Assembly: GCA_963665935.1 (NCBI GenBank)
Contig: OY762510.1
Span: forward strand, 3,286,001 to 3,350,000
Source of the DNA: Syntrophus sp963665935
Lineage (GTDB): Bacteria > Desulfobacterota > Syntrophia > Syntrophales > Syntrophaceae
Direction: 5' to 3'
DNA length: 64,000 bases
Positions within the stretch are counted from its first letter, which is position 1. Every line of letters starts with the position of its first letter. A program made the translations under genes and the position numbers. The notes beneath the pieces were generated by a model. It searched no databases and was not told the origin of the DNA. It worked only from the letters and a program-made list of their open reading frames with translations. This document shows, piece by piece, positions 43,824 to 53,370 of this stretch.

Positions 43824-46625
43824 TCAGGCCTTCAGGTTCGTGAGGCAACGGTCGCAGACCTCCGGATGTTCCGGATCCATACCCACGGATTCACTGTACA
43901 TCCAGCAACGGTTGCATTTGACGCCTTTGGCGCGGGTCACGCCGATCATCAGCCCTTCGAAATCCGTTCCCGGACAGGGAGTCGGCTCCGCAATCTCCGC
44001 TTTGGGGACGATTCGCATCTGGGATACGATCAGAAGACTCCGCAATTCCTCCAAATGCTCTTCCAGGAAGGCCTTCAGATTATCCGGAGGGGCAAGTTCG
44101 ATACAGGCATCAAGGGAATGGCCGATGACCTTATTTTTCCTCGCGATCTCGATCACCTTGGAAATTTCGCTCTTCAAGCTGATCATTCTGGCCCAAGTAT
44201 CGGCTAGGTTGGAGTCCATGGAGGCCGCATCAACTTCGGGGAACTGGGCCAGATGAACGCTTTCGGCTTTGCCTTCATAGGCGGGGAGCGCTGCCCAGAT
44301 CTCTTCCGCGGTAAAGGTGAGAATCGGGGCCAGAAGCCGGGTCAGGGCGCTTGCAATTGAAAACATCGCGGTCTGTGCCGACCGTCGCTGCCGGGAATTC
44401 GTCTTGGACGTATAAAGGCGGTCCTTGAGCACATCGAGATAAAGGGAACTTAAATCGACGGTGCAGAAATTATAAAGGGAGGAGAAAACCCCGTGGTACT
44501 GGAAGTTCTCGTAAGCCGTTCTTACTTTCTGGATCAGTTCCTGGAGCCGGTGCAGTGCCCAGCGATCCATCGGTTCCATCTCCGAATAGGGGCGGGAATT
44601 TGAGGCGACATCAAAATCGTAGAGGTTACCCAGGATAAAACGGCTGGTGTTGCGGATCCGGCGATAGGCCTCAACCAGACGTTTGAGAATTTCGTCGGAA
44701 ATCCGGATATCGTCCGTATAATCCGCTGACGCCACCCAGAGGCGGAGGATTTCTGCGCCATAGGCATCAATGACCTGCTGGGATTCGATGACGTTGCCCA
44801 CGGATTTGGACATCTTTTTGCCTTCTCCGTCTACGACGAAGCCGTGCGTCAGGACATTGCGATAAGGGGCGCGGCTGCGTGTTCCCACAGACTCCAGCAG
44901 CGAGGAATGAAACCAGCCCCGGTGCTGGTCGCTGCCTTCCAGGTACATGTCCGAAGGTGAGCGGAGGTTGGGCCATTGCTCCAGGACTGCGGCATGGCTG
45001 ACCCCGGAATCAAACCAGACATCGAGAATATTTGTTTCCTTCCGGAATTCCTTGCCTTGACAGTCCGGACAGACAACCCCGGGAGGCAGAAGATCCGCAG
45101 CCTCCCGTTCAAACCAGACATCGGCGCCGAATTTCCGGACGAGACCCACCAGATGATCCATGATCTCCGAAGTCATCAGATGGGCGCCACAGGATTCGCA
45201 GTAAAACATGGTGATCGGAACGCCCCACAGGCGCTGCCGAGAGATACACCAGTCCGGGCGGTTCTCAATCATTCCGTAAATCCGGTCCCGTCCCCAGGAA
45301 GGAATCCAACGCACGCTTTCCACCGCTTCCAGGGCCTTTTTCCGCAGATCATTCTTTTCCATGGAGATGAACCACTGCTCCGTGGAGCGGAAAATGATCG
45401 GATTCTTACACCGCCAGCAGTGGGGATAGGAATGCTCGATATCCACGAGCCCCAGCAGGGCGCCGACTTCCTTTAGCTTCCGGTTGACGCTGTCGTTGGC
45501 GTCAAAGACGAACTCGCCGGCAAAATCGGCCACATCAGGGGTAAAGCGCCCGTCGGCATCGACGGGTGCGTAGTTGTCCAAGCCATATTTCATTCCGATT
45601 TCGTAGTCCTCCTGCCCGTGGCCCGGGGCGATATGGACGCAGCCCGTTCCGGCATCCAGGGTGACAAAGGGAGCCAGGATGACGAGACTTTCCCGGTCGA
45701 TCAGGGGGTGACGGGCTTTGAGACCCTCCAGGACCGCTCCGGGAAATTCATCCAGAATTTCATAGGATTTACCCCGGTAACCGAAGGCGTCGATGCAGTA
45801 ATCCAGCATCTCCTTGGCAAAGATCAGGACATCCTCTTCAAACTTGACCGCCACGTATTCAAATTCTTCGTGGAGGGCAATGGCCAGATTCGCAGGGATC
45901 GTCCAGGGAGTTGTCGTCCAGATGACGATGCTGACCTTCTGTCCGGCCAGCTTGGGCCGCACCGCCGCGATATCGGAGATCATGGGGAACTTAACATAGA
46001 TGGAGGGCGTGGTATGATCGGCATACTCCACTTCTGCCTCAGCCAGGGCCGTTTTACAGGAGGCGCACCAGTACACGGGCTTCTTGCCCTTGTAAACCGC
46101 TCCGTTCAGATAGAGCTTCCCGAATTCCTCGACCGTCGTCGCCTCATAGTCGTAGCTCATGGTCAGATAGGGGTGGTCCCATTCCCCGAAAACCCCCAGG
46201 CGAACGAACTGCTCCCGTTGAATCCCCACGTATTTGTCGGCATAGACCCGGCAGAGACGCCTCTTTTCCGTCTGGGACAACTCCGCCTTCTTCTCTCCAA
46301 GCTCCTTGTCCACCTGGTGTTCGATGGGCAGGCCATGGCAATCCCATCCCGGAACATAAACACAGTCAAAGCCGATCATGGTCTTGGATTTGATGACGAT
46401 ATCCTTGATAATCTTGTTGAGGGCCGTCCCCAGGTGGATGTTGCCGTTCGCGTAGGGAGGTCCATCGTGAAGGATATAGGATTCATGACCCTGAGAGGCC
46501 TCGCGGATACGGTCATAGATGCGGATTTCGTCCCATTTCTTCAGTTGTTCAGGTTCCTTCTTGGCCAGATTCGCCTTCATGGGGAAATCGGTCTTGGGTA
46601 GATTCAGGCTGTCTTTATAATCCAT
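43824..46625 (-). CDS. ileS: Isoleucyl-tRNA synthetase
   Basis: 933 residues, class I. The HIGH-type motif is in PPYANGNIHLGT, the KMSKS motif in KKMSKSVGN, and a C-terminal zinc site reads CNRCW...CDRCL. An editing (CP1) domain lies between about 190 and 400. It charges tRNA-Ile. GAGGAG precedes the ATG. No T-box leader was found upstream. Confidence 0.98.
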   Translation of the reverse strand: MDYKDSLNLPKTDFPMKANLAKKEPEQLKKWDEIRIYDRIREASQGHESYILHDGPPYANGNIHLGTALNKIIKDIVIKSKTMIGFDCVYVPGWDCHGLPIEHQVDKELGEKKAELSQTEKRRLCRVYADKYVGIQREQFVRLGVFGEWDHPYLTMSYDYEATTVEEFGKLYLNGAVYKGKKPVYWCASCKTALAEAEVEYADHTTPSIYVKFPMISDIAAVRPKLAGQKVSIVIWTTTPWTIPANLAIALHEEFEYVAVKFEEDVLIFAKEMLDYCIDAFGYRGKSYEILDEFPGAVLEGLKARHPLIDRESLVILAPFVTLDAGTGCVHIAPGHGQEDYEIGMKYGLDNYAPVDADGRFTPDVADFAGEFVFDANDSVNRKLKEVGALLGLVDIEHSYPHCWRCKNPIIFRSTEQWFISMEKNDLRKKALEAVESVRWIPSWGRDRIYGMIENRPDWCISRQRLWGVPITMFYCESCGAHLMTSEIMDHLVGLVRKFGADVWFEREAADLLPPGVVCPDCQGKEFRKETNILDVWFDSGVSHAAVLEQWPNLRSPSDMYLEGSDQHRGWFHSSLLESVGTRSRAPYRNVLTHGFVVDGEGKKMSKSVGNVIESQQVIDAYGAEILRLWVASADYTDDIRISDEILKRLVEAYRRIRNTSRFILGNLYDFDVASNSRPYSEMEPMDRWALHRLQELIQKVRTAYENFQYHGVFSSLYNFCTVDLSSLYLDVLKDRLYTSKTNSRQRRSAQTAMFSIASALTRLLAPILTFTAEEIWAALPAYEGKAESVHLAQFPEVDAASMDSNLADTWARMISLKSEISKVIEIARKNKVIGHSLDACIELAPPDNLKAFLEEHLEELRSLLIVSQMRIVPKAEIAEPTPCPGTDFEGLMIGVTRAKGVKCNRCWMYSESVGMDPEHPEVCDRCLTNLKA

Positions 46626-46924
46626 GGGTTGCTCCTCGAATATTGGTCAAAGAGATATTTAAAAAAATCCTCCGGCTGAGTTTGATGGCTCAGGAGAAAG
46701 GAAGCAGAAACTGTTTAGCGGCAAGACCGGGGAACAACAGAAGGCCAGTATTTAAGCGTGGATGGCTTTCGCTTCCCTTTTTAATTGCAGCAATGTGGCC
46801 TATCACAGAAGACCCTGATTTTCAAGTCAAAGTAAATCGGTCCGGCCTTTAAAGATGGTGAGAGCGTTGACGGATTTGCTCTCGGCGTTGCAGGGAAAAA
46901 ACAGCCCCGGATGAGATCAGACTT
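46626..46924. other. Intergenic region between nadB and ileS
   Basis: No gene, T-box or structured leader was recognised. Short frames here lack ribosome sites and family features. Confidence 0.5.
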
Positions 46925-48538
46925 TCAAACAACCCTTTTTGAGACGATGGTATCCCTCTGCCAGTCTACATCATTCCTCTCCGGGTAATCGATATTGTAA
47001 TGCAACCCCCTGCTTTCCTTCCTGAGCTTGGCGCATTGGACGATCAGTTTGGCGGCGGTCGTGATATTGCGAAGTTCAATGAGGTCTTTTGTAATAAAGA
47101 ATTGCTGATAATATTCGTCGATTTCCCGGCTGATCATATCGATACGCCTTTCAGCCCGTTCCAACCGTTTGTTGGAACGGACGATGCCCACGTAATTCCA
47201 CATGCACCGTCGGATTTCGTCCCAGTTATGCGAGACAACGACCGATTCGTCGCTTTCATTGGCCTTCTGCTGACCCCAGGGAGGGATGGCAACGGAAATT
47301 CCCCTGTGCTGAGGAAACCGTTCGGAAATCCTGACAAAGGCGCGGTGGGCATAGACGACGGCTTCGAGGAGGGAATTGCTGGCCAGCCGATTGGCTCCGT
47401 GAAGACCCGTGCAGGAAACCTCCCCCAGGGCAAAAAGCCCGTCGATGTTCGTTTCACCATAAAAATTGACCACAACACCTCCACAGAGATAGTGGGCTGC
47501 GGGAACAACGGGAATGGCTTCCCGGGTCATATCAATGCCGAATTCAAGGCATTTGTGGTAAATATTGGGAAAGCGGTCGAGAATAAACGCCTGATCTCGA
47601 TGAGAAATGTCAAGGAGGACATAATCTTCGCCTGATTTCTTCAGCTCGTAGTCAATGGCTTTGGCCACCACATCCCGGGGCGCCAGGCTTTTCATGGGAT
47701 GGTATCTGTCCATGAACGGTTCGCCGTTTTTCAGCTTCAGGATGCCGCCTTCCCCTCGGACCGCTTCACTGATCAGAAAAAATTTGGCTTCAGGATGATA
47801 GAGACAGGTGGGGTGAAACTGGATGAACTCCATGTTTGAGATCAGGGCGCCCGCCCGGTAAGCCATGGCGACGCCGTCTGCCGTTGCAATGTCCGGGTTT
47901 GTTGTAATGAGATAAACCTTGCCCGCGCCCCCTGTTGCCAGAATGACAAAGTCGGCAAGAAAGGTATGAACCTCATTGGAAAGGATATCGAGTACGTAAG
48001 CGCCGAGGCAGCGGTCCGGTGGTCCCTTTTCCTTGTCTGTCAGGGAAGACATCATGATCAGATCGACAGCCAGATGATTCTCATAGACGGAAATTTTGGG
48101 GTTGGAGCCGGTCTTATCGTTCAGGGCGCGTTCAATTTCACTACCAGTCAGATCCTTGGCGTGAAGCACACGCCGCATCGAATGGCCACCCTCACGGCCC
48201 AGGTCGTAAACCGTAGAAGAGCCTGACTGCGCCTTCGTGAATTCGACACCCCAGTCAACGAGTTCTTTGATCCTTTCAGGGGCTTCCGTAACAACGAATT
48301 TGACGACCTCGTCCTTACAGAGCCCGGCCCCGCAAAGCATCGTATCGCGGATATGATATTCGAACCGATCCGCCGAATCCGAAACAGCGGCAATGCCGCC
48401 TTGGGCGTAATTGGTGTTGGCTTCAGATTTTTCTTTTTTGGTGACAATAGCCACCGTACCCAACTCGGCGGCCTTGATGGCGAAACTGAGGCCGGCGATG
48501 CCGCTGCCCAGAACCAAAAAATCCGTTTTAATTTCCAT
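46925..48538 (-). CDS. nadB: L-aspartate oxidase
   Basis: 537 residues. The FAD-binding GSGIAGLS at the N-terminus and the NadB-type loops NYAQGGIAAV, HPTCLYHPEA, AAHYLCGGV and GLHGANRLASNSLLEA are all present. It oxidises L-aspartate to iminoaspartate for NAD synthesis. In an anaerobe fumarate is the likely electron acceptor. The start ATG reads straight into the FAD motif. It is divergent from tsaD. Confidence 0.96.
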   Translation of the reverse strand: MEIKTDFLVLGSGIAGLSFAIKAAELGTVAIVTKKEKSEANTNYAQGGIAAVSDSADRFEYHIRDTMLCGAGLCKDEVVKFVVTEAPERIKELVDWGVEFTKAQSGSSTVYDLGREGGHSMRRVLHAKDLTGSEIERALNDKTGSNPKISVYENHLAVDLIMMSSLTDKEKGPPDRCLGAYVLDILSNEVHTFLADFVILATGGAGKVYLITTNPDIATADGVAMAYRAGALISNMEFIQFHPTCLYHPEAKFFLISEAVRGEGGILKLKNGEPFMDRYHPMKSLAPRDVVAKAIDYELKKSGEDYVLLDISHRDQAFILDRFPNIYHKCLEFGIDMTREAIPVVPAAHYLCGGVVVNFYGETNIDGLFALGEVSCTGLHGANRLASNSLLEAVVYAHRAFVRISERFPQHRGISVAIPPWGQQKANESDESVVVSHNWDEIRRCMWNYVGIVRSNKRLERAERRIDMISREIDEYYQQFFITKDLIELRNITTAAKLIVQCAKLRKESRGLHYNIDYPERNDVDWQRDTIVSKRVV

Positions 48539-48646
48539 AGGGAAGATTTTCTTTCAGAGAATAGGTATGGAGAAAAGTTTTATTTACAAACACTTATTTT
48601 TTCTATATAACCATCACAAGTTTTTGTACAAGGAAATATTTCGAAA

Positions 48647-49663
48647 ATGATCGTTTTAGGTATTGAATCATCCTGCGATGAAACAGCGGCCGCAGTCGTT
48701 CGTGATGGCAGGATACTGCTTTCCAATGTCATTGCCTCTCAGATAAAAGACCATTCAAAGTACGGCGGCGTGGTACCAGAAATCGCGTCGCGAAAGCACA
48801 TGGAAGCCATTGTTCCGGTTATTCTGCAGGCCCTTGATGATGCCGGAATGGAATTGTCGGATATCGAGGGGATCGCCGTAACAAGAGGTCCGGGACTCGT
48901 CGGATCTCTCCTTGTTGGTCTTTCCGTTGCCAAAGCCCTGGCCTTTTCCCGGAAACTTCCCTGGGTGGGAGTAAATCACCTGGAAGCCCATATCGCCTCG
49001 GTCTTCCTTAATGAAAAAGCGCCGGTCTTCCCCTTTGTGGCCCTTGTGGTATCCGGGGGGCACACAAACATTTATTATGTGGAAAATTTCGGAGTCTTCA
49101 CCCTTCTGGGGCAAACGAGGGACGACGCTGCCGGTGAGGCTTTCGACAAGGCGGCTAAGCTCCTGGACATCGGATACCCGGGAGGCATGATTATTGATAA
49201 CCTGGCAAAGGAGGGAAACCGGAATTTACTGCCTTTTCCCAGGGCCATGCGGGATAGCCTCGATTTCAGCTTCAGCGGAGTCAAAACGTCTCTTCTGGTG
49301 CATGTAAAAAAACATGGGAAGCCCTCATCACGCCAGGATCTAGCTCATCTGGCTGCAGGATATCAGGAAGCCATTGTCGATGTTTTGGTCGAGAAGACGC
49401 TGAAGGCCGCAGAATTGAAATCCGTCACGCGGGTTGTCGTTTGTGGTGGGGTGGCCTCCAACAGCCGCTTGAGGGAACATTTTGCAGAGAGAAGCGCGGA
49501 AGACGGAATCGATCTTTTTATTCCCCCGCCCGTACTTTGTACCGATAATGCCGCCATGGTTGCCGTTGTGGGTGAAAATCTATTGAGAAGGGGAAAAATC
49601 GATGAGTTCAGTCTCAATGCCGTATCGAGATGGCCGCTCGACGTACCCCTTCCGGTCGAGTAA
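48647..49663 (+). CDS. tsaD: tRNA threonylcarbamoyladenosine transferase TsaD
   Basis: 338 residues. MIVLGIESSCDETAAA and the metal-binding HLEAHIAS are family hallmarks; ASKD-like C-terminal VVCGGVASNSRLRE completes the ASKHA fold. It adds threonylcarbamoyl to A37 of ANN-reading tRNAs. A DUF2062 gene begins 3 nt after its stop. Confidence 0.97.
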   Translation: MIVLGIESSCDETAAAVVRDGRILLSNVIASQIKDHSKYGGVVPEIASRKHMEAIVPVILQALDDAGMELSDIEGIAVTRGPGLVGSLLVGLSVAKALAFSRKLPWVGVNHLEAHIASVFLNEKAPVFPFVALVVSGGHTNIYYVENFGVFTLLGQTRDDAAGEAFDKAAKLLDIGYPGGMIIDNLAKEGNRNLLPFPRAMRDSLDFSFSGVKTSLLVHVKKHGKPSSRQDLAHLAAGYQEAIVDVLVEKTLKAAELKSVTRVVVCGGVASNSRLREHFAERSAEDGIDLFIPPPVLCTDNAAMVAVVGENLLRRGKIDEFSLNAVSRWPLDVPLPVE

Positions 49664-49666
49664 AGC

Positions 49667-50140
49667 ATGACTCTACGACAAAGGATGCAAAATTTTTATC
49701 AGCAGTTTCTCAGTCTCAAAGGGGATCCGACCTCCATTGCCTGTGGCATGGCCATGGGGGTATTTGTCGGCATTACGCCGACAATTCCTTTTCACACTCT
49801 CATGGTTGTAGTTTTCGGTTTTTTATTCAAAATAAATCTGACCTCCGCTTATCTCGGATCCTGGCTGGTGTGCAATCCATTCACCATCCCGCTGCTTTAT
49901 CTCGGCGAGTATCAGATCGGTCGATATATACTCGGGCGAGGCGAATCGGAGCTCGTCATAAGAGAATGTTCCTTTTCCGCTCTCCTCCAGCTGGGTTGGG
50001 ATGTGTGCGCACCTCTGCTCATAGGAGGGCTTGTCCTGGCCGTCCTGATTACCGTGCCGGCTTATTTCCTCTCTTACCGCTTCATCTCTGCAGTTCGGAA
50101 GAACGAATCCCATGAGATCTGTTCGGCAGATTCTCCGTGA
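49667..50140 (+). CDS. DUF2062 small membrane protein
   Basis: 157 residues. The segment GMAMGVFVGITPTIPFHT followed by NLTSAYLGSWLVCNPFT is the DUF2062 signature, with three hydrophobic helices. Function unknown. It overlaps rsmA by 29 nt. Confidence 0.88.
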   Translation: MTLRQRMQNFYQQFLSLKGDPTSIACGMAMGVFVGITPTIPFHTLMVVVFGFLFKINLTSAYLGSWLVCNPFTIPLLYLGEYQIGRYILGRGESELVIRECSFSALLQLGWDVCAPLLIGGLVLAVLITVPAYFLSYRFISAVRKNESHEICSADSP

Positions 50141-50954
50141 TTTCGATATTCGGCCGGAGAAGCGACTGGGGCAGTCGTTCCTTGTCGATCTCTCCGTCAT
50201 GAAAAAAATCGTAGACATCGCCGATATCAGGAGAGAAGAAACCGTTGTGGAGATCGGCTCCGGGTTGGGGATCATGACCGCCATGATCGCCGATAGGGCA
50301 GGGCAAGTGACTGCCGTGGAAGTCGATGGGAAACTGATTCCCATCCTCAGGGAGCAGCTTGAAGGCTACGGCAATATTGAATTAATCCAGAAAAATATCC
50401 TCGAATACGACTTCCTGACAAAAAAGGGAGAAAGCCCGGATCAGAAAGTCAAAATTGTGGGCAATATCCCTTACAGCATTTCTTCGCCAATCCTCTTTCA
50501 CATTCTTGAAAATAGAAAAAAAATCTCGGCAGCCGTGCTGATGATGCAAAAGGAAGTGGCTGACCGACTCTGCGCCGTTCCCGGAACGAAGGCATATGGG
50601 ATTCCGTCTGTCCTTTTTGGACTTCATACCCGGATTTCACGGGAACTCACCGTGGCACCGGAATGTTTTTACCCGAAACCTAAGGTAACCTCTTCCGTCG
50701 TAAAAATCTCAATTTTTGAAGAATCGCCTTTCCCTGTCCTGGATCAAGCCTTGTTTACCCTCCTGGTTAAAACAGCTTTTGCAAAACGCCGTAAAACCCT
50801 GTTCAACAATCTCAAAAGCAGGAATTGGCAGGGTCATGATTACAAGAATCTCCAGCATCTTCTGGAAAAGTTTGGGATAGGTGAAATGAAAAGGGCTGAA
50901 GAACTGTCAATTCAGCAATTTGCAGAGCTGAGCAATGCCCTTGCGGAGATATGA
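50112..50954 (+). CDS. rsmA: 16S rRNA dimethyladenosine transferase
   Basis: 280 residues. SAM-binding VVEIGSGLGIMT and catalytic loop VGNIPYSISSPI (NxPY). It dimethylates two adjacent adenosines near the 3' end of 16S rRNA. The start overlaps the previous gene. A new promoter follows after its stop. Confidence 0.97.
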   Translation: MRSVRQILRDFDIRPEKRLGQSFLVDLSVMKKIVDIADIRREETVVEIGSGLGIMTAMIADRAGQVTAVEVDGKLIPILREQLEGYGNIELIQKNILEYDFLTKKGESPDQKVKIVGNIPYSISSPILFHILENRKKISAAVLMMQKEVADRLCAVPGTKAYGIPSVLFGLHTRISRELTVAPECFYPKPKVTSSVVKISIFEESPFPVLDQALFTLLVKTAFAKRRKTLFNNLKSRNWQGHDYKNLQHLLEKFGIGEMKRAEELSIQQFAELSNALAEI

Positions 50955-50973
50955 AATAAAGAAATAAATATTC

Positions 50974-51002
50974 TTGACAAGGCGAAAGTCTGTCTGTATA
51001 GG
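50974..51002 (+). promoter_or_regulatory. Sigma70-type promoter for panC-panD
   Basis: TTGACA (50974-50979), 17-bp spacer, TATAGG (50997-51002). It predicts a transcription start near 51009, giving a leader of about 97 nt. Confidence 0.75.
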
Positions 51003-51008
51003 AATCAA

Positions 51009-51105
51009 TGCCGCTTGGATCCGGTACAGGACTGAGACGGAAGGCGCAGCCAGTGGAATATATAGGGATAATAGCCTCCCCGTCTAGTACGGTGAGGTTT
51101 TTTTT
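51009..51105 (+). promoter_or_regulatory. panC leader with alternative terminator and competing stem
   Basis: The 3' end forms CCTCCCCGT (51075-51083) paired with ACGGTGAGG (51089-51097), one mismatch, followed directly by eight Ts (51098-51105) and the panC ATG. The same left strand can instead pair upstream: AGACGG (51035-51040) plus AGGC (51042-51045) with CCGTCT (51080-51085) plus GCCT (51074-51077). The two folds exclude each other. The terminator stem also hides the GAGG ribosome site of panC. The bulged-A pan RNA motif reported upstream of pantothenate genes in some deltaproteobacteria is a possible identity; I could not verify it. Confidence 0.6.
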
Positions 51106-51984
51106 ATGGGGAATAATCAGCCGATGAAGATCATTGCTACGGTTCAGGAGATGCAGCGTTATTCGGAGGCCCTGAGGAATTCAGGAAATAAGATCGCCTT
51201 CGTCCCGACAATGGGATATTTTCACGACGGGCATCTCAATCTCATGCGCGAAGCAAGAAGACAGGGCGATTGCGTTGTCATCAGCATCTACGTCAACCCC
51301 ACCCAGTTCGGGCCATCGGAAGATCTTGAGAAATACCCCCGAAACTTCGAGAGAGACAGCAAATTGGCAGAAGAGGTCGGTGTTGACGTCATTTTCTTCC
51401 CCTCAAATGCCGAGATGTATCCAGATCACTACCAGACCTATGTAACCGTGGAGGAAGTGACGAAAAATCTCTGCGGCTTGTCACGACCCGGTCATTTTCG
51501 AGGCGTAGCCACGGTCTGTGTAAAACTGTTCAATATGGTTAAGCCGCATATGGCGATCTTCGGGAAAAAAGATTTCCAGCAGCTGGCCACGATCAAGCGC
51601 ATGGTGACTGATTTGAACATGGACCTTCAGATCTTAGGCCTGCCTACGACGAGAGAAACGGATGGACTGGCGATGAGTTCGCGCAATGTTTATCTGAGTC
51701 CGGAAGAGAGGCAGTCCGCCCTGTGTCTGAGCCGTTCCCTGAAAAAAGCCAAAGAATCGTACGATCAGGGGGAAAGGGACGCCGGCCGCATACTGGAATC
51801 GATTACCAACTATATTAAAGGGATTCCTTTCACCAGAATTGATTACATAAAAATATGCGATACGACAACCATGCAGGATGTCGGCAGAATCAAGAAAGAA
51901 TCTGTCCTGGCCCTTGCTGTTTTTGTCGGTTCTACAAGACTTATAGACAATTACGTGTTCGGTGAAGAACTGAACATCGAATAA
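51106..51984 (+). CDS. panC: Pantothenate synthetase
   Basis: 292 residues. VPTMGYFHDGHLNLM holds the HIGH-like motif, FGKKDFQQL and AMSSRNVYLS the KMSKS-like part. It joins pantoate and beta-alanine with ATP. The ATG at 51106 uses the GAGG inside the leader hairpin; an in-frame ATG at 51124 is the alternative. It is followed by panD, which makes the beta-alanine. Confidence 0.97.
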   Translation: MGNNQPMKIIATVQEMQRYSEALRNSGNKIAFVPTMGYFHDGHLNLMREARRQGDCVVISIYVNPTQFGPSEDLEKYPRNFERDSKLAEEVGVDVIFFPSNAEMYPDHYQTYVTVEEVTKNLCGLSRPGHFRGVATVCVKLFNMVKPHMAIFGKKDFQQLATIKRMVTDLNMDLQILGLPTTRETDGLAMSSRNVYLSPEERQSALCLSRSLKKAKESYDQGERDAGRILESITNYIKGIPFTRIDYIKICDTTTMQDVGRIKKESVLALAVFVGSTRLIDNYVFGEELNIE

Positions 51985-52042
51985 AAAAGAAAATACGAGA
52001 TCGGGCTGGGATTTTTCCCAGTTCCGGCAGGAAGGTGAATTC

Positions 52043-52393
52043 ATGCAAAGGGTGATGCTTAAATCCAAAATTCACAGAGCGACCGTAACCGATGCGGATC
52101 TACATTATGAGGGCAGTATTTCCATCGATGAAGCGTTAATGGAAGCTGCAGGACTTTTGCCTTATGAAAAAGTCTCCATTTATGATGTGAATAATGGTGA
52201 GCGTTTTTCCACATACGTCATCACGGGTAAACGGGATTCAGGGGTAATCTGCCTGAATGGCGCTGCGGCGAGAAAAGTTGCCAAAGGGGACTTGGTCATC
52301 ATTGCCAGTTACGTTTATGTGGACGGCGAAGAAGCAATGGGTTGGAAACCCGTTGCCGTGTTTGTTGACCAGGACAACCACATCAAGCATTAG
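52043..52393 (+). CDS. panD: Aspartate 1-decarboxylase
   Basis: 116 residues. The self-cleavage site YEGS (Gly24-Ser25) gives the pyruvoyl group that turns aspartate into beta-alanine. Also typical: GRF-like YDVNNGERF and GAAAR. GGAAGG precedes the ATG. It is 58 bp after panC. Stop is TAG. Confidence 0.96.
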   Translation: MQRVMLKSKIHRATVTDADLHYEGSISIDEALMEAAGLLPYEKVSIYDVNNGERFSTYVITGKRDSGVICLNGAAARKVAKGDLVIIASYVYVDGEEAMGWKPVAVFVDQDNHIKH

Positions 52394-52492
52394 TTTACGC
52401 AATGGCGGGATAGGAAGGTTGGCATCGATCCACTCTTTTGATAGGGATTTTTTGTTTTTTCTATCTGAAATGTAACTCATCAAGAAAACAGA

Positions 52493-52534
52493 AAAACAGG
52501 GGTATGGGTGAAGTTCATTCCCCTGTTTTGTTGT
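52493..52534 (+). terminator. Rho-independent terminator after panD
   Basis: A 10-bp stem AAAACAGGGG/CCCCTGTTTT (52493-52502 with 52520-52529) followed by TGTTGTTTT. Confidence 0.85.
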
Positions 52535-52639
52535 TTTATCCCTCTGATCCTTTCCATGGCCATTACGAATGGTCCCTTATTTGCAATTTAAACATAACAA
52601 GACTTCATCCTAAATATCTGACAGCAGCATTTCGAGAGC

Positions 52640-53308
52640 ATGACATTCCTTGGGAAAAAACTAAGAGGCATCTTTTTAACCGGACTGGCGGTGACTGTTC
52701 CGCTGGGGCTGACGATTTATATCCTTTCCTTCCTTGTCAGGATCATGGACAGCCTCCTGGAAATCATTCCCCAGCCGTATCAACCGGGAACTCTCTTGGG
52801 AATCCACATTCCCGGATCGGGAATCATCGTTACCTTGGCCATTATCTTTGTCTGCGGACTCATTACTCAAAGTTATCTCGGCACAAAATTCGTCAATTTC
52901 GGAGAATCCCTGCTGGATAAAATTCCCGTTGTTCGCAGCATTTATCAGGCAACAAAACAAATTTTTGAGAACATTTTTCTTAACAAGAATCAAAGTTTTA
53001 AAAAAGTTGTTCTTGTTGAATTTCCCCGTCAAGGGGTATATAGTCTTGGGTTCGTCACCGGAATAACCGGGAAAGAATTTTCAGATAAGATGGGCGAAGA
53101 AGCCCTTCATGTCTTTATTCCCAAAACGCCCAATCCAACAGCGGGTTTTTTTATCATGGCCCGCAGTGATGAGTTGATTGAATTGGATATGTCCGTAGAG
53201 GCAGCCTTTACACTCATCATATCCGGGGGGATCGTTACACCACCGAATAGATCGGGAAGTAAGGGATCTGTGAAAAGAGCACAAAGAGCAGTAACGGTAG
53301 ATGTGTAA
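52640..53308 (+). CDS. DUF502 membrane protein
   Basis: 222 residues. Two membrane helices (about 9-33 and 58-80), then a cytoplasmic or periplasmic domain with GESLLDKIPVVRSIYQATKQ, a DUF502 hallmark. Function unknown. It lies in the same direction and just before the AdoMet synthetase gene. Confidence 0.87.
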   Translation: MTFLGKKLRGIFLTGLAVTVPLGLTIYILSFLVRIMDSLLEIIPQPYQPGTLLGIHIPGSGIIVTLAIIFVCGLITQSYLGTKFVNFGESLLDKIPVVRSIYQATKQIFENIFLNKNQSFKKVVLVEFPRQGVYSLGFVTGITGKEFSDKMGEEALHVFIPKTPNPTAGFFIMARSDELIELDMSVEAAFTLIISGGIVTPPNRSGSKGSVKRAQRAVTVDV

Positions 53309-53370
53309 AATTTTTTAAGAGGATTTGAATATCGATCATTATGAACAAGGAAGATAAAGGAGAAGACTCA

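Noticed and set aside
45618..46601. Plus-strand open frame opposite ileS
   Set aside because: Explained by high-GC antisense of ileS; no ribosome site or family features.
46626..46924. Possible T-box leader of ileS
   Set aside because: The conserved T-box antiterminator sequence was not found on the minus strand.
51009..51105. Resemblance of GACGGAAGG...GCAGCC to the SRP RNA hairpin
   Set aside because: The conserved symmetric and asymmetric loop bases of SRP domain IV do not match and no closing long stem exists.
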